The notes beneath the pieces were generated by a model. That model was not told the DNA's origin. It did not search any database and saw nothing but the letters and a program-made list of their open reading frames with translations. The translations under genes were made by a program, and so were the position numbers. Of a stretch of DNA of 64,000 bases, positions 21,841 to 33,540 are shown one piece after another (positions within the stretch are counted from its first letter, which is position 1; each line of letters starts with the position of its first letter). Source of the DNA: Melastoma dodecandrum (Eukaryota; Streptophyta; Magnoliopsida; Myrtales; Melastomataceae); contig JARUPY010000606.1 of assembly GCA_029817715.1 (NCBI GenBank), positions 6,882,001 to 6,946,000 on the forward strand, written 5' to 3'.

Positions 21841-21860
21841 GACTTAATTACAAATTTGAC

Positions 21861-23303
21861 TAAATTTTAGGCTGAAATGAAATGCTAGAAAAAAGACAAA
21901 ATGGGTAAGTGCGTAAAGGAGGAATATAGAAACTTTTCACCCTAAAAGCCAAAATATTTTCTTCTCATAAGGTAAAGGAGAACTATCCTCGATGATCATG
22001 ATACTAAATTGAAATCGAATTCGATGCCCGTTTGCCTTCCACTCGTTTGTTAGTTAGTCAAACAGGAAGGCAGGAAGGCAGGCGTGCCATTGCCTGCATG
22101 GCCAAATCCAAAGATATCAGACACAAAGCCAAACGGGCGCAAGAGCCGGATATGCATGGCAGGTGAGGAGTGTGAGTGTGTGATATCTCTGCGTTCTCAC
22201 GACTACAACCAATCATATATATACACACAACGTCTGCATCATCATATTATTCAGTGTTTTACGTCGAGACATACGAGATTCGTCTTCGTCCTTTTCTTTT
22301 CTTCTCTCGTTTATCATTTTCTGGGGTGTCCAGAAACAAACGCAATCATTTTCTTGGATTCTGGGAAAAATGGAGGATCCCCCCTTATCTCTCTCTCTCT
22401 CTCGCACTCACTGTTCCCATCATCATCATTCATGATCACCCAAGGCCTAACTCATGCCCCCACCACGCAAACGAACATTACTAATACATGCAACATATAT
22501 AAATATATATATGCATTGCATATAAGGACATGGAACATTTTGCTCACACACGCAATCGTCCACCACCCATCTGCCCGCCTCTGACCAAACTCTACCACTT
22601 AACCAGTGTACGTGACGTATATTTCGTGAGCAACCAAAATATTCAATAAATGTACCCCCTCAAGGGTCACCCGACCCGGCACGTCATGTACCTAACATGA
22701 ACACGTCCTCCCTCCCCGAGGGTTTCTCTCTGTGTCTGTTTGTCTGTGTGTTTCCGTGTGACTTCTTACACGAAAATTTTCACTGTCCCTTTTTTTTTTT
22801 ACTAGAAAGTCTTTCTTTTTTCGCTTATGACATCGTGTGCGTGGATGTTGGTGAAATTAACGTAAAACCTCTCGACGAAGGGGACAAATGTGGTTCGTAG
22901 CGTGTGGTCCAGAGGAAATCATTGGTAAAATGGAGGGAGGGAAAACGACCAAAGTTGAAATAAATGAATACGGACATAACATTCGACGATTAACTAACGA
23001 CGCCACGCCCCCCAACAACAAATATTGCTTCAATCCAACGGGTACACCCTCAAACTACACACTGATAATATTAGCATCGAGCACTAGTTAATTCCTAGTC
23101 AAAACTAAATGAAGTAGAGCTAAACTAAGAACATCACATCTTTACTTGGGATTAGATAATGGCTTTGGACCCCCCGTGACGAGCCCGACGGACGAACGGA
23201 CGGTCCACGAAAACTCACGTAGTCGATGACATGAGGTCGTTACGACTTAAACGTGAGTTTTGATGGACCGACCAGTTGAGTTGTTAGGGAGTCCCAGCTT
23301 CGC
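21861..23303. other. Non-coding intergenic
   Basis: No supportable gene. CT and TA microsatellites occur near 22388-22402 and 22496-22510. The right part is the 3' flank of the OVATE gene. Confidence 0.6.
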
Positions 23304-24005
23304 TCAATGGCTGCTGCCATTGGGCGCGTAGACGTTCCACGAGTTGTTCGGGGAGTTGAAGCCAGACCCGACATTGTAGGCCCCGTTCCAGATCTCGGTG
23401 AAGGCGCGGATGATGACCCCGTGGTAGCAGGGGGAGTTGAGCTGGAGGAAGCAGCCGAGGAGCTCGCGGAGGTCTTCCCTGTTGTAAATCTCGTTCTCGA
23501 TGATCATCTGGAGCATAGAGTGCCGGAAGTCGAGGTACGGGTCGCGGGAGTCCTTCTCAACCGCGACGCCCTCGTCGTCGATCTTCCCGAACCCCTTGAC
23601 AGGCTTGGAGTCGCGGTCGGCCTCCGACTCGAGGAGGTACTGGAGGGAGTTGTAGTAGTAGGTGTAGTCGGAGGAGGAGGAGCCCTGGGGTGGAGGGGAG
23701 AAGGAGGAGGAGGCGGTGGCGGTGGCGGTGGTAGCGGAAGCGGTGGTGGCGGCGAGGTTGTAGCGGGAGGAGGTGGAGGAGGAGAAGGAGCGGGAGAGGA
23801 AGGGGGAGCAGTTGCTGCGGGGGTGGTGGTGGCGGCGACGGTTGTGGTTATGAGAGGCTGAGCGAGGTTGGGGGCGGGGGGGCTTGGGGCAGAAGACGGC
23901 GGAGAGGAGTTTCTTGGGCTTGAGGCAGGAGAGGGAGCAGCCGAGGTCTATGGAGACAGAGCTGACGCCACCGACATGGCTCTTGCCGGTCTTGTTGTTG
24001 GACAT
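23304..24005 (-). CDS. OVATE family protein (OFP6/OFP8-type)
   Basis: Intact single-exon frame of 233 aa. The C-terminal OVATE domain (about residues 150-212) contains KDSRDPYLDFRHSM, REDLRELLGCFL and HGVIIRAFTEIW, the family signature. The first 150 residues are low-complexity, with His/Arg-, Ser- and Ala/Thr-rich runs. OFPs are plant-specific, mostly repressing regulators that bind KNOX and BELL homeodomain proteins and affect organ shape. I chose the ATG at 24005 (MSNNK) because the upstream in-frame ATG at 24158 adds a poorly conserved leader. GC content is high through most of the gene. An unrelated OFP pseudogene lies 10 kb to the left. Confidence 0.88.
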   Translation of the reverse strand: MSNNKTGKSHVGGVSSVSIDLGCSLSCLKPKKLLSAVFCPKPPRPQPRSASHNHNRRRHHHPRSNCSPFLSRSFSSSTSSRYNLAATTASATTATATASSSFSPPPQGSSSSDYTYYYNSLQYLLESEADRDSKPVKGFGKIDDEGVAVEKDSRDPYLDFRHSMLQMIIENEIYNREDLRELLGCFLQLNSPCYHGVIIRAFTEIWNGAYNVGSGFNSPNNSWNVYAPNGSSH

Positions 24006-25090
24006 CGTAGTGTTTTGTGTTTTTTTTTTTATGGTTTTTCTTGGGAAGGAGAAGACAATGGAAGTAGGAAGGTTGTCTGTGAAATTTATGTAAGAAAGTA
24101 GGAAAGTGTTGAGAGTACAGTGACAAGGCGCGGGGGGGGAGTGGGGTTTGACCTTCAAGAAGTGAAGCTGTCAAATAAATTCTCCAACATGTGAGAATGA
24201 GAGTGAGAGGGGTGAACTAGCATGGGCATGGTGGGGATCTATTTTTTCTTAAATAGATTCTTTTCCTTTGCACAATTACTAATTCTTTTTATTTTAATCC
24301 AGTTAAGCAAAGGGTGGAAATTACTTCTTATGTGTGAGATTTCTTCTGCTTTTATGACAGACAATACTACAGTCAGAATGTGATGATGAGTTGCAGCAAA
24401 TGGGTTTTTGGTGGTGGTGGTGGTGATGATGATGATTTATTATCTCATCCAAAACCGATGGAGGAGGGATTGAATGGAAACCCTCCTCCATTCAAATCCA
24501 TCACTAATCCGACCCTCTTTCTTCTGTTCCTGTTAGCATTATTTTTCTAGGAAAATATTATTACTTTCTGCATAAGTGGACAAAATTTGGAGATGAATGT
24601 GAATCCCTCCCTGGTGGGTGTGGGATGATATTGGGATCTGAGCTTCTGCATTAGAAAATATTTGTACATTTTCGTATCCAATCCCCACTGTTCATGTGAA
24701 CGAACACCAAGTAAAATATAGAACAAACCCATGCAGAGCAGACAAAGACCATCCCCACCCCCCACCTTCTGATTCCAACAGTTGAATTATCCTGCCACGG
24801 ATCGAGCCCGGCCAGCTCCAAACGGTCAGGTCGAGAAGAATTCGAGCTGCCGATGGGAGGAAGAATAGCAAGAATAGGTTGTTCTTTCATCGAGGTTGCG
24901 ACGCAATGAGCCCAACCTGCAGGGGATCCCTGATACTTGCTCTGGTATCTGGCCGAACGGGTAGAAGAAAACACTCCAGGTTCCAGGCCAAGCTAATAGA
25001 ACCAACTCGGGACATGAGGCTCGGAACGGGAAGGAGGGGGGGGGTATTGACTAGATATCCCATATGAATGCAGAAAGAGAGGTGGAGTGG
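24006..25090. other. Non-coding intergenic
   Basis: 5' flank of the OVATE gene. GGT and GAT triplet runs occur near 24411-24437. No gene is supported. Confidence 0.6.
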
Positions 25091-25795
25091 AAATGTTCTT
25101 GGAGGAGCAGGGCCATTTCTGGACAGTTTTGCAGGAACACACAAGACAATGGGGCTATTGATGGTTCATTCATGACCCACACCCCCACAACCACCAAAAT
25201 TTCAATGAGACCGTGAACAACCATGGCAGCGAGAAAATTCATTTGTGAAGGGCCCTAGTGATCATCAATGCTGAAAAGGGAGAATTTGAGCTTCTGCCAG
25301 TGAAAGGCCCAGTTTGAACTGCAGAAAGAGTTGAACAAAATAGGGCCTCAGGAGGATTTTGTATACTAATTGATGATACCTACCATTAGTGAACAGATTA
25401 CCATAACCAAAACCCACCCTCTAAGGCTTAACTAAACTTATCAATAATTCCGAGAAAGATGAGGCAGAATGTGGGTATTGCATATATATTCCACGCGAAC
25501 ACATGCCTCGAGGAAGATAGATGAAACGTTCTTCTATGAGTAGGGGCCTCGGATCAACATATACAACAGTTTGAACAGTTTTTGCAAGAACACACAATAC
25601 AATGCTATTGGTAATTCATTCATCACCCCCTCCCCCACACTCAACCCAAAATTTTGACGAGACTGTGAACCACCATGACAGTGAGAAAATTTACTATCCT
25701 CTCCATGCATTTGCAAAGGGCCCCAGTGATCATCAATGCCGAATAGGAACGCGAGCTTCTCCTGGTGCCCTCTCATGATGGCCCAGTTCGGTTCA
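25091..25795. repeat. Direct duplication of the LDAH-like 3' segment
   Basis: Copy A (25091-25315) and copy B (25525-25795) align along their length with substitutions and small indels. Shared landmarks include agtgatcatcaatgc and ggaacacacaa/agaacacacaa. Copy B keeps DDHWGP; in copy A the Trp codon is TAG. The copies are separated by about 210 bp of unrelated sequence. Confidence 0.75.
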
Positions 25796-26667
25796 TCCTT
25801 GAGGATACTGACTTCTGATAAAAATCAGCATGGCAGAATCATATTTGCAAGCGTTGACCCTTCTGGATCATCTGAATTGACGCGAATTGAGATTTTGTAA
25901 AGCTGTTAAATAATCTGTACTGATCATTGCCAACCGAGAATGAAAGCACAGTTCTCTCGCCCGAAGCAATTAAAAAGGGCATGCCCGCAATTGTGTATAT
26001 GTATGCAACCTTATCCTAGTTACTCATCAAACCAAATGGAACTCTGTCATCGCCATGAATAGAATGTTCTGCATCGTATGGTACTGTTTCGGAAAAGGAA
26101 ATAGTAAAGAAATCAGCCACCAATGTTAAACACATTAGCAGGAAGGTCCGAGTGCTTTTCATTGCCTACATGCATATTACCTTTAGCAGATGAGAGCATG
26201 TAGCTTCAACAGCTGCTTTAGTCCAGGGCTTGTCAACAGAGTTCGAAACCATAGACTCGGTAATTCCAGCCGGCAATAACCCCAAGGATGCCACGATGGC
26301 ACTAAGAGCCAGAGATATGACTAAGGACCTAAGAATATGAAGATTAAGATAATGAAGCCTTACTTGATCAAATTCAACCTCACACACTAAACTCTAACTC
26401 GAGAAGCGAGAATCGGAAGTGCAGCTTATCATGCATAAAATGTAAATTTCAAATTTTAAGATGTTAACTTGTGAAAGACTGAAATAAAACTAGCAAAAGG
26501 GATATAAACTGAAATAAGATTTACTGCGTGATATTCTCTATCAGAGTTCATTGACTACAGATTCAAACTTAGAAATGGATATACACCGGTAAGGAAGCCA
26601 GAGAAATCCATGAGTCGACTAACATAGGAACCTTGATATTTTGCAGTTCCTCCCTGAAGAAATCTAT
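25091..26667 (-). pseudogene. Lipid-droplet-associated hydrolase (LDAH)-like gene, 5'-truncated
   Basis: Exon-like blocks on the minus strand: 26587-26667 (GSYVSRLMDFSGFLT), 26181-26320 (ISLALSAIVASLGLL, ending AAVEATCSHLLK), about 26033-26083 (YHTMQNILFMAMTE) and about 25700-25814 (PNWAIMRG, then KLAFLFGIDDHWGPLQM). Splice sites and phases fit between the first three. The series resembles the C-terminal half of plant LDAH, an alpha/beta hydrolase of lipid droplets; DHWGP is a conserved block. The N-terminal half with the catalytic Gly-x-Ser-x-Gly elbow was not found before the HVA22 gene starts at 27389. The fourth block does not join in phase. The last segment is duplicated (see repeat). 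Family call is from memory of conserved blocks. Confidence 0.55.
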
Positions 26668-27388
26668 CTGCAAAAGGATCAGGTCGGAGAAAAAAAGAAA
26701 AAGGAACGGCATTGAGATTGCATGATGAAACTTAGCTGGTCCGGTGGTTTTATGGAGGACAAGGGGAGGAAGCGGGAAACATGTGGTTCATGTTCACGTG
26801 TCTCTGGTTGAAGTGAATTTCCTTTCTTTCGTCTTAGGAAAGCCAAACTCGCATGTTCACCGCGTCTCCTTTTCCTTATTGGATAATTAAGACATCCTTA
26901 ACCCTCTTGGTTTTTCAAAGAAACTTTCTGAAGTAGCAGTCAATATCAGTGGTTGGACGATTAATTGAGGATGCAGCAAAGCAAGAGAGGGAGTAGTAGT
27001 CCAAATATGGGGGGGGAGGAGCGAAATTATTGGTTTAATGATGGAAAAATCAAAATCCCAGTTCGGAGAATCCCACGAACCAAACTTATCCACTTAATTT
27101 TTCAAAAAACAAAACGACACGTAACAAATCTACAAATTTTCTCCTCTTTTTGATTCTCATTTGTTTCTTTCTTCTTTGCCTTGTTCGTCAAATTCCTTTC
27201 TCCCGGGGAATTTCTTCCATCAATAGAGGGGAGATCATTCCTTCATTCTGGATCGATCTCCTCCAACGTTCTGGTAAATTTCTACTATGCATTCGCAACG
27301 TGTTGGTCGAAACTTTATGCTGATTGTCGATGTCGTTATGTCGTTCTCGCAGCATTTTGTTTTTTTGAGAATCCGGTGGTGATTGAAG

Positions 27389-28716
27389 ATGTTGGGGGGT
27401 TTCCTCGGCAGGTGCCTCCTGTATGTAGCAAAGAAACAATCCTTCGACGCATCCATCTTTCTTCCCATTTAAGGTGGCATAGTGTTTTGATCGGTGTATG
27501 TTCGAATATCGATGATTAGGCTGGTATTTGGGTATGCATACCCTGCATTTCGGTGCTTTAAGACCGTGGAGAAGAACCGGGTCGGGATCGACGAGCTCCG
27601 GTTCTGGTGCCAATATTGGTGAGAGATTTTTGTTCTCGTAGATGCATCGGCCTCGAGTTTAGCCTCGTCCTTTTTCTTACATTTCGAATGATGTAGGATT
27701 ATCATGGCATTAGTCACGGTCGTGGAGAGATTTGCGGACATCTTAATCTCATGGTAAATTTGAATCTCTCCTAGGCTTAAGTACGAGTTCGTCGTGGTTT
27801 GGGATTCTATTCATGCTAAACTTTTTTCTTTCGTCAAGGCTGCCCTTTTATGGTGAATTGAAGCTGGCGTTGGTCATCTACTTGTGGCACCCGAAGTCCT
27901 TGGTAAGACGAAAGGCACACGCACATGCGGCTTTTATGTGTTAAACAGCAACGAGTCGATCTTCCTCCATGCTAAACTGAGTCGATCTTCCTCCATGCTA
28001 AACTGTGATTTCGTCTAATGATGTTAGGGAACCGGGAATGTGTACAATAATTTGTTACGTCCCTTCATGGCCAAGCACGAGAACGATATTGACCGATCGC
28101 TGTCGGAGATGCGGGCAAGGGCATGGGACATGACAGTCTTGTACTGGCAACACGTCGCGGAATTAGCTCAGGCCATGTTCTTCCGGTCTCTCTCTTACTT
28201 GGCCACGCATTCTGAAAAACTACCTCAGATCAGCACACCCCGGATACGATCACAAAAGGTTAATCATCCGTGTTGAGTTGGGTGTGGTTCTGGCTTCCGA
28301 CCCTGATGTCCAGGGTGCTGCAGGTCATGAAGAAGCAGGAGTCTGCAAGGTTGCCTAGTCCAAAGGAATTGTCCACACCAAGGCCAGCCAGGTTCAACCA
28401 CAGCAGCCCAATGAAACGGTCAGCATTTTCGGGTTCTGATGCAGCCGATATAATCCTCAATGGCCAAACAACCGACTTTGTCTACGTTGAGGAACACGAG
28501 CTGGAGGAGACAGTGCACAGCTGTCCAAATCCTGGACACAAGTCCCCTCCTCCGACGCCTGTAAAAGCAGGTGCACCTGAGGCCAAAAAGGATGACTCCG
28601 ACGACGACTTCGTCGACTCGAATTTGGCAGAGGACGACGGGAAGGAAGACACTGACCGACAGAGGCAAAGGTCCAACGCTGGCGGGATCAGGCAAAGGCA
28701 CACTGCGGCTGCATAA
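27389..28716 (+). CDS. HVA22-like (DP1/TB2) ER-shaping protein, six exons
   Basis: join(27389..27420, 27520..27618, 27697..27753, 27839..27902, 28028..28258, 28324..28716), all GT-AG and in phase, 291 aa. The N-terminus MLGGFLGRCLLL leads into hydrophobic hairpins with GYAYPAFRCFKTVE, the family box FWCQYW, ERFADILISW and YGELKLALVIYLW, then NVYNNLLRPFMAKHE. This is the TB2/DP1/HVA22 domain, which wedges into the ER membrane and links to stress responses and vesicle traffic in plants. A basic, Ser/Pro- and Asp-rich tail fills exon 6, as in HVA22i/j-type long members. Exon 1 is only 32 nt and intron 5 only 65 nt, so gene finders could miss it. Intron 4 holds a 26-bp tandem duplication. Confidence 0.88.
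27953..28004 (+). repeat. 26-bp perfect tandem duplication in HVA22 intron 4
   Basis: The 26-base unit beginning gagtcgatcttcctcc is repeated back to back (27953-27978 and 27979-28004) without a mismatch, shortly before the acceptor of exon 5. Confidence 0.95.
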
Positions 28717-29697
28717 ATTTCATAACCTTTTCAAAAGAGCCTATACTCACAATTCTTTACGCTATACTATTTCTAATACTAACAAAGAATTGAACTTGAA
28801 TAGATGGAATCCTAAAATAAAAAAAAACAAATATTTCGTAGTAATCTCAATTTTCCATTTCTAGAGAAACATTTCAGACAAGAATAAGAAACGAACCCAT
28901 CTATTTCTATACAATGGCAGAAACAAGAAAAAAGTAGCAGCATTAATCTTCAAATTTTTAATTCCTAAAACTGGCAAAAAAAATTAACCCATGATGAAAG
29001 ACAAGTGCCCAATCATGGTGGGGTGGGCGGACTTGGCCCTGGCACATCACGTGCCTATTGGAACCAATCAGCATTTGAGGCAATTGTCACAAAAGGACTG
29101 TAGAAAGCTTAGCTTGGTCTTTTTGTGATTTCATCAAGAATGATAAGGACTCTCCAGACCAAGATGAGAGGAAAGGCTGTCCATGACTCTCCAAAGTGAA
29201 AACATATTCACTTTGAAGGATAAACAGTTGATAATTATCGACGAACCTTTTTGGCAATAGACAGATAAATTCACAGCTCATATGCTAGTTACCTTATGAT
29301 GCAGTTGAGGCAGCAGCAGCAGCTTCTGGGCAGGGAACAGACCGCAGAAATGCCATATAAATTGTGTACAGTTATGGGGCCGAGATGAACACTTCAAGGA
29401 ACTGATGGGGTCATCTGCACATCGATTCTTGTCAAGAAGATCGGCATGAATGGATTAGGTGTTAGTCCCTGAACCAACTTCAATCGCCGACGCCATTGAA
29501 GCAAAGACGTCCTTGGAATTTGGCAATCTGCAATAGAATTTGCAGGAGCCAGCCCAGCTGCAGTCAGCACTAAACTCATTACTGGAACTTCATCGTTGCT
29601 AAGCAGCATCCAGTAGTACCACATCTACCAGTATATGTGCCGCCAAATAATGCTTCCCGGGATGCCTTTTGAAATTAGCGGAAGCTCTCGAGTTATA
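28717..29697. other. Convergent 3' flanks of the HVA22-like and E2F genes
   Basis: The two genes converge here. The AT-rich left part follows the HVA22 stop codon; the right part is plausibly 3' UTR of E2F. No coding frame is supported. Confidence 0.6.
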
Positions 29698-32642
29698 TCA
29701 CCCCATAAATATGTCATCTTGCTGGGGTACATCAGCTGTAGCTGGTGGTGGACTCAGCTGCCTGGGAGTACTTACGCTGGCCATTCCAAAGTCGGGTGGA
29801 AGAATATCCATCCCACTCCAATCGACACCAGCTAAGGTGAGGTTAAGTAGACCATGTTTCTCATAATAATAGATAATTAAAATCATGAACAATGACACAA
29901 TGGTTGGTAACAGTGAGCATCCCTAAAAAGGATACTGTCTGTCTTCCACATATCAGTTATGCTCACGTCGCCATCTGATAAAAGCCAATAATCGACATCA
30001 TTCTGCAATTCAGAATGATCACGGTGAGAGCAGTGAAAGAGACAACGTACTGAAATAAGTGGCACTTCACAAGAACTACATCAAAGCAAGAAAATATGTA
30101 TGATGACACTCACATCGACTTTGGGAGGTACTATTCTCATGATACCTCCAGCACATTCTGGAATGGTAGTAGCATCAGAAGATATTTGAAACGCGAGCAT
30201 ACTGGTTTCCCCCTCATTTCCTAGATTGTTTGCATTATCCGTTTCCTCTACTACATTATTGTTCGACCTATCACAGCTTGCAAGAGGAAGGCTCGAAGTT
30301 GGTTCCACACCACTCATCTCTTCGAACCTTTCCTCAAATTGACTGAACGAGAAATTGGCAGCATCACAAGTTGATAAGGAAATGAAAGGAAGTAGTCTCT
30401 TTGTAAATAAAGGGGGGGACAGTAGAAGCTTGTCTTTCTGTTGTCGTACCTAACTAGATACACATCAATTGGACCCATTGTGCTTCTAAGAATTATTCTG
30501 TACCGCCTTTGTGGATAGTCAACAGCCTGGTGCATCCTTCTATGTTAGTATTAAGCATCAGGCCATACAAAATAACTTGAGAACTTTGGAGCCTTCAAAC
30601 TCACTTCATCGGGATCAGGGACCTCCAAAGTAGTTCCATGAGGGGCTTTTATTGCAATCAAAGTCTCATTCTGTCAAGAAAAAGATGACAGCACTTAAAT
30701 ACCAGTAAAGAAAAGCAGAAGAAGAAAGCATCCGCTTGATGATACAAGAGATCTAGGCTTGCCTGAAAACATGGCACACCTTTGATGTCCTCTTCAGTGA
30801 TAAAAAGTAATCTAGATCGATGACAAGAGTCATGAATCGGTACTCAATTAATTGCTTTACAGTTAGCCCAGGTTTAGGTTCTTACCTTTGATTAGTTTCA
30901 TCTTCACTCAGGTTCTTTAGCCTTTCCTGCAATTCTCTACCCAAAAAAAGGAGAAGCATGAGAAATTTGTCATGGAAAAGAGAACAAGATTAAACCAAAA
31001 ATTTGAAATCATCATATAACCTCATTTGCTCATCCAATCTTCTTTCTTCAATGTAAAGTTTCTCTACTTCTTCCTGCAACCCATAAGTATAATCTAGCAG
31101 TTGAGTACCCTTTCTCAAAGTTACACAGCAAGATCCAGCAGATTTGAGATAGAAAAAAGAGATAAACAACAGGGCAACAATTTCTGCATACCTGCAAACA
31201 AGAAGAGTCAGCATGGAGCTCTTCTGGTCCTGATTTCCCCCTTGACATAAGCATAAATAAAAAAACATACCGTTATAAAAGGAACAGAAGAAAAATCTAG
31301 TTGAAGAAACCTTAGTCCTTAAAAAGAAAGATGGGAGAAGAGATTACTTCCAACATATCTGATTCTTTATTGTCTTCTCAATCAATCCAATTCCTTCCAA
31401 GACATTCGTTATATCATAGATCCGCCTCTTCTGCACCTGCATTGGTTACAAGTCTCTTAAAATTGCTAGTCAACTTAATGAAGAAAAACTATAACGCTTC
31501 AAACAGTTATATAGCTGCTAAGGAAGTCAAAACTATTTTTACTTTTCATAAAGGAAAAAAAACCTTTAAAGTCTCTGCCGCATTATTCAAATCCAGAACC
31601 CCATCCTTTGCTCTCTTTATCAACTCAATGAATTTTCTCGTCAGAAGTCCTGAAGATACGCCATAAGTCAATATCAGGCTTCCTGCTTAAGAGGATCTAC
31701 AATCTTCTCTCTCTACTTAATATCTAATCGCAACAACATAAGAACACATTCTCCACTTACTTAAAGAACTATCATCCCGACAGTTGCTTGAAGGAGTGGC
31801 TGGCAAAGGCGATCCTACATGATCCCATGAATCACCAGTCAAGCATCGTATCTCTCTTACAAATGAAATAAAAAACATAATGTACCATGTACCACTCCCA
31901 AAAAGACCTCCTTACCCATACTGGAGACTGGTGTTTGAGGACCTGATTTGTTCGATTTCGACATCCTGGGTTTATTATTAGCCTTGCCTCCACCTTTTCC
32001 AGAGATTGGGTCTGGAAAGGGCCGTCTACAGATCCAACATTAACTGGGCTACAGAGATTCAAGGGGCTGGAAGTGACTTCACTTTCTACTGTTCCAAACT
32101 TCGGTTTCGGTAACTACAAGGACAAGATATAAATTATCGATCAAATTCAGAATCAGCAAGAAGGGCATTTCAATAGAGTCAAACGCATTCTTTCTGCTGG
32201 ATCCAAGAACACTAGTCAACAAAAGACCAGCATAATTCCAAACCGTTATTGCCACAAAGAAGAAATTATTACAAAAAATCGTTAGAGGCACGCGCATAAA
32301 CACTTTGCTAACAATTAAACGATCAGAGTAACCGCAAACATGGGACCGTGAAATAAGAACAAAGGCCGAGATCATCGCCGTCCAAGATCATCACCCTCTA
32401 AACCCTAAAAAGAACACATACATAATCCAATATCACCAAGAACCGCAACATACTGGAGTCCTGAACACGACAGCGTCAGCCTCCTGATCTCCTCCCGCGG
32501 ACGGACATCTCTCATCTGAGGAGAACCGGTGGTAGTCAGTCGTCAAGAGGGAAGAAAGGAGGCTTGTTGAAGGAGAGGTGACGGCTGAACGGCAGGAAGA
32601 TCTGTCCGTATTGGGAAGGAGAGGACGCCCCGGCGGCAGCAT
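29698..32642 (-). CDS. E2F transcription factor (E2FA/B-type), 14 exons, one apparent frameshift
   Basis: complement(join(29698..29831, 29936..30002, 30114..30342, 30450..30526, 30605..30670, 30763..30811, 30886..30936, 31021..31073, 31192..31240, 31348..31436, 31564..31649, 31761..31814, 31916..32113, 32454..32642)). Exons 3-5 from the 5' end carry the winged-helix DNA-binding domain ([28 protein letters not shown]); exons 7-8 the Leu-zipper dimerisation part ([10 protein letters not shown]); exons 9-11 the marked box ([17 protein letters not shown]). Exon 13 has [16 protein letters not shown], the RB-binding transactivation motif. Such E2Fs pair with DP and drive S-phase genes. All introns are GT-AG except a GC-AG intron after 30763. 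Exon 2 lacks one C at 32008-32010, which shifts the frame, and the N-terminal frame changes near 32531-32544. From exon 3 on everything is in phase, so mutation or base-call error are both possible. Confidence 0.85.
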
Positions 32643-33301
32643 GGTGGGGCTGGGCAGGAGGGCGGCCGGGGGTGCCGCCGGCAGCGGAGGGCAAAGGTGG
32701 GGGACCGATCTGCGGGGGGGAAGGGATACCCAATGAGGCGGCGGGGATGAGGCTGAGGGAGGGTTCCGACGACTGCTACGGCGGTTGGAGGGTCGTCGGG
32801 GGATTTGGGGTGGGTGGGGGACTTAGGAGAGTAGTCGGGTTTGGGGTGGGGGAAGGGGAGAGAGGAGAAAACGAGGGAAAAAGAAACTTGGGTTTGGTTC
32901 TTAAAAGGGGCGGGTGGGTGGAGGGAAAAATATGAGGCGGCTTTTATATCTTTCGCTAAATCCTTCGGAGCTCCATTAATTGCGTTTCGAGGCTTAATTT
33001 TAATTGGTTTTTCAATTTACTCCTAGATTGATTGATTTGATTTGATTTGACGATACCCCGTATTATTTATTACTTGTGTCGGCATCTTTTTTTTAAGGTT
33101 ATTACACGTACGTACGTATGTGTCTCTTCTCTTCATCCAAAGCTTTTTTGATGACCTTGTTCTCCTTTTATGAATGTTTTCTTGTATTTTGTATTGTAAG
33201 GAGGAGGAGAAACGTGATGGAAGGGAAGTAATGAATGAGGTAGTGCTCATGAGACAATCAGGAATTGACCAAAAATGTGCCCACACATTCACGTGTGACC
33301 T

Positions 33302-33344
<43 letters not shown>

Positions 33345-33540
33345 CATCTCCTTCAAATGCCTCCTTCTTTTCCAAACCCAACACCCTGCGTTTGCTAAGC
33401 CCGTTCTCTCCCTCGTGCCTTCTGCCGCAGTCGTCTTCGGTTGCCGTCGCTAATCACAGTGCCGTTATGTTTACAGACATGTAGTCTAGCCCTACTTATA
33501 CTACAGCCAGCTCACACCATCCCTTGCTTTCGACATTCTT
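32643..33540. other. Divergent intergenic region between E2F and the aspartyl protease
   Basis: A shared promoter region for the minus-strand E2F and plus-strand protease genes. It includes GC-rich E2F leader sequence (32643-32900), acgtacgtacgt near 33107 and a long poly-C tract. Confidence 0.55.
33303..33343 (+). repeat. Poly-C tract (41 nt)
   Basis: An uninterrupted run of 41 C about 200 bp upstream of the protease start. Its length is likely to be imprecise in any assembly. Confidence 0.9.

Larger units (their letters stand above)
15306..21860 (-). mobile_element. Endogenous caulimovirid (EPRV 2), decayed, cavemovirus/solendovirus-like order
   Basis: About 6.5 kb of degraded pararetrovirus DNA on the minus strand. 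From right to left come a capsid with zinc knuckle, movement protein, aspartic protease, RT, RNase H, a Lys-rich repeat with a TAV-like region, a small coiled-coil-like ORF, and a tRNA-Met primer-binding site at 15311-15324. Many frameshifts and stops break every domain. Capsid before movement protein, with a post-RNase H transactivator, is the plan I recall for cavemoviruses and solendoviruses and differs from EPRV 1. Because EPRVs are often rearranged, the order could in part be secondary. The right boundary is approximate. Confidence 0.8.

Noticed and set aside
23307..23861. 184-codon Gly/Val-rich plus-strand frame
   Set aside because: Exact antisense of the OVATE gene; the Gly run mirrors its Ala/Ser/Thr/Pro codons.
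31331..31666. 111-codon plus-strand frame
   Set aside because: Antisense of E2F DNA-binding-domain exons, which splice in phase on the minus strand.
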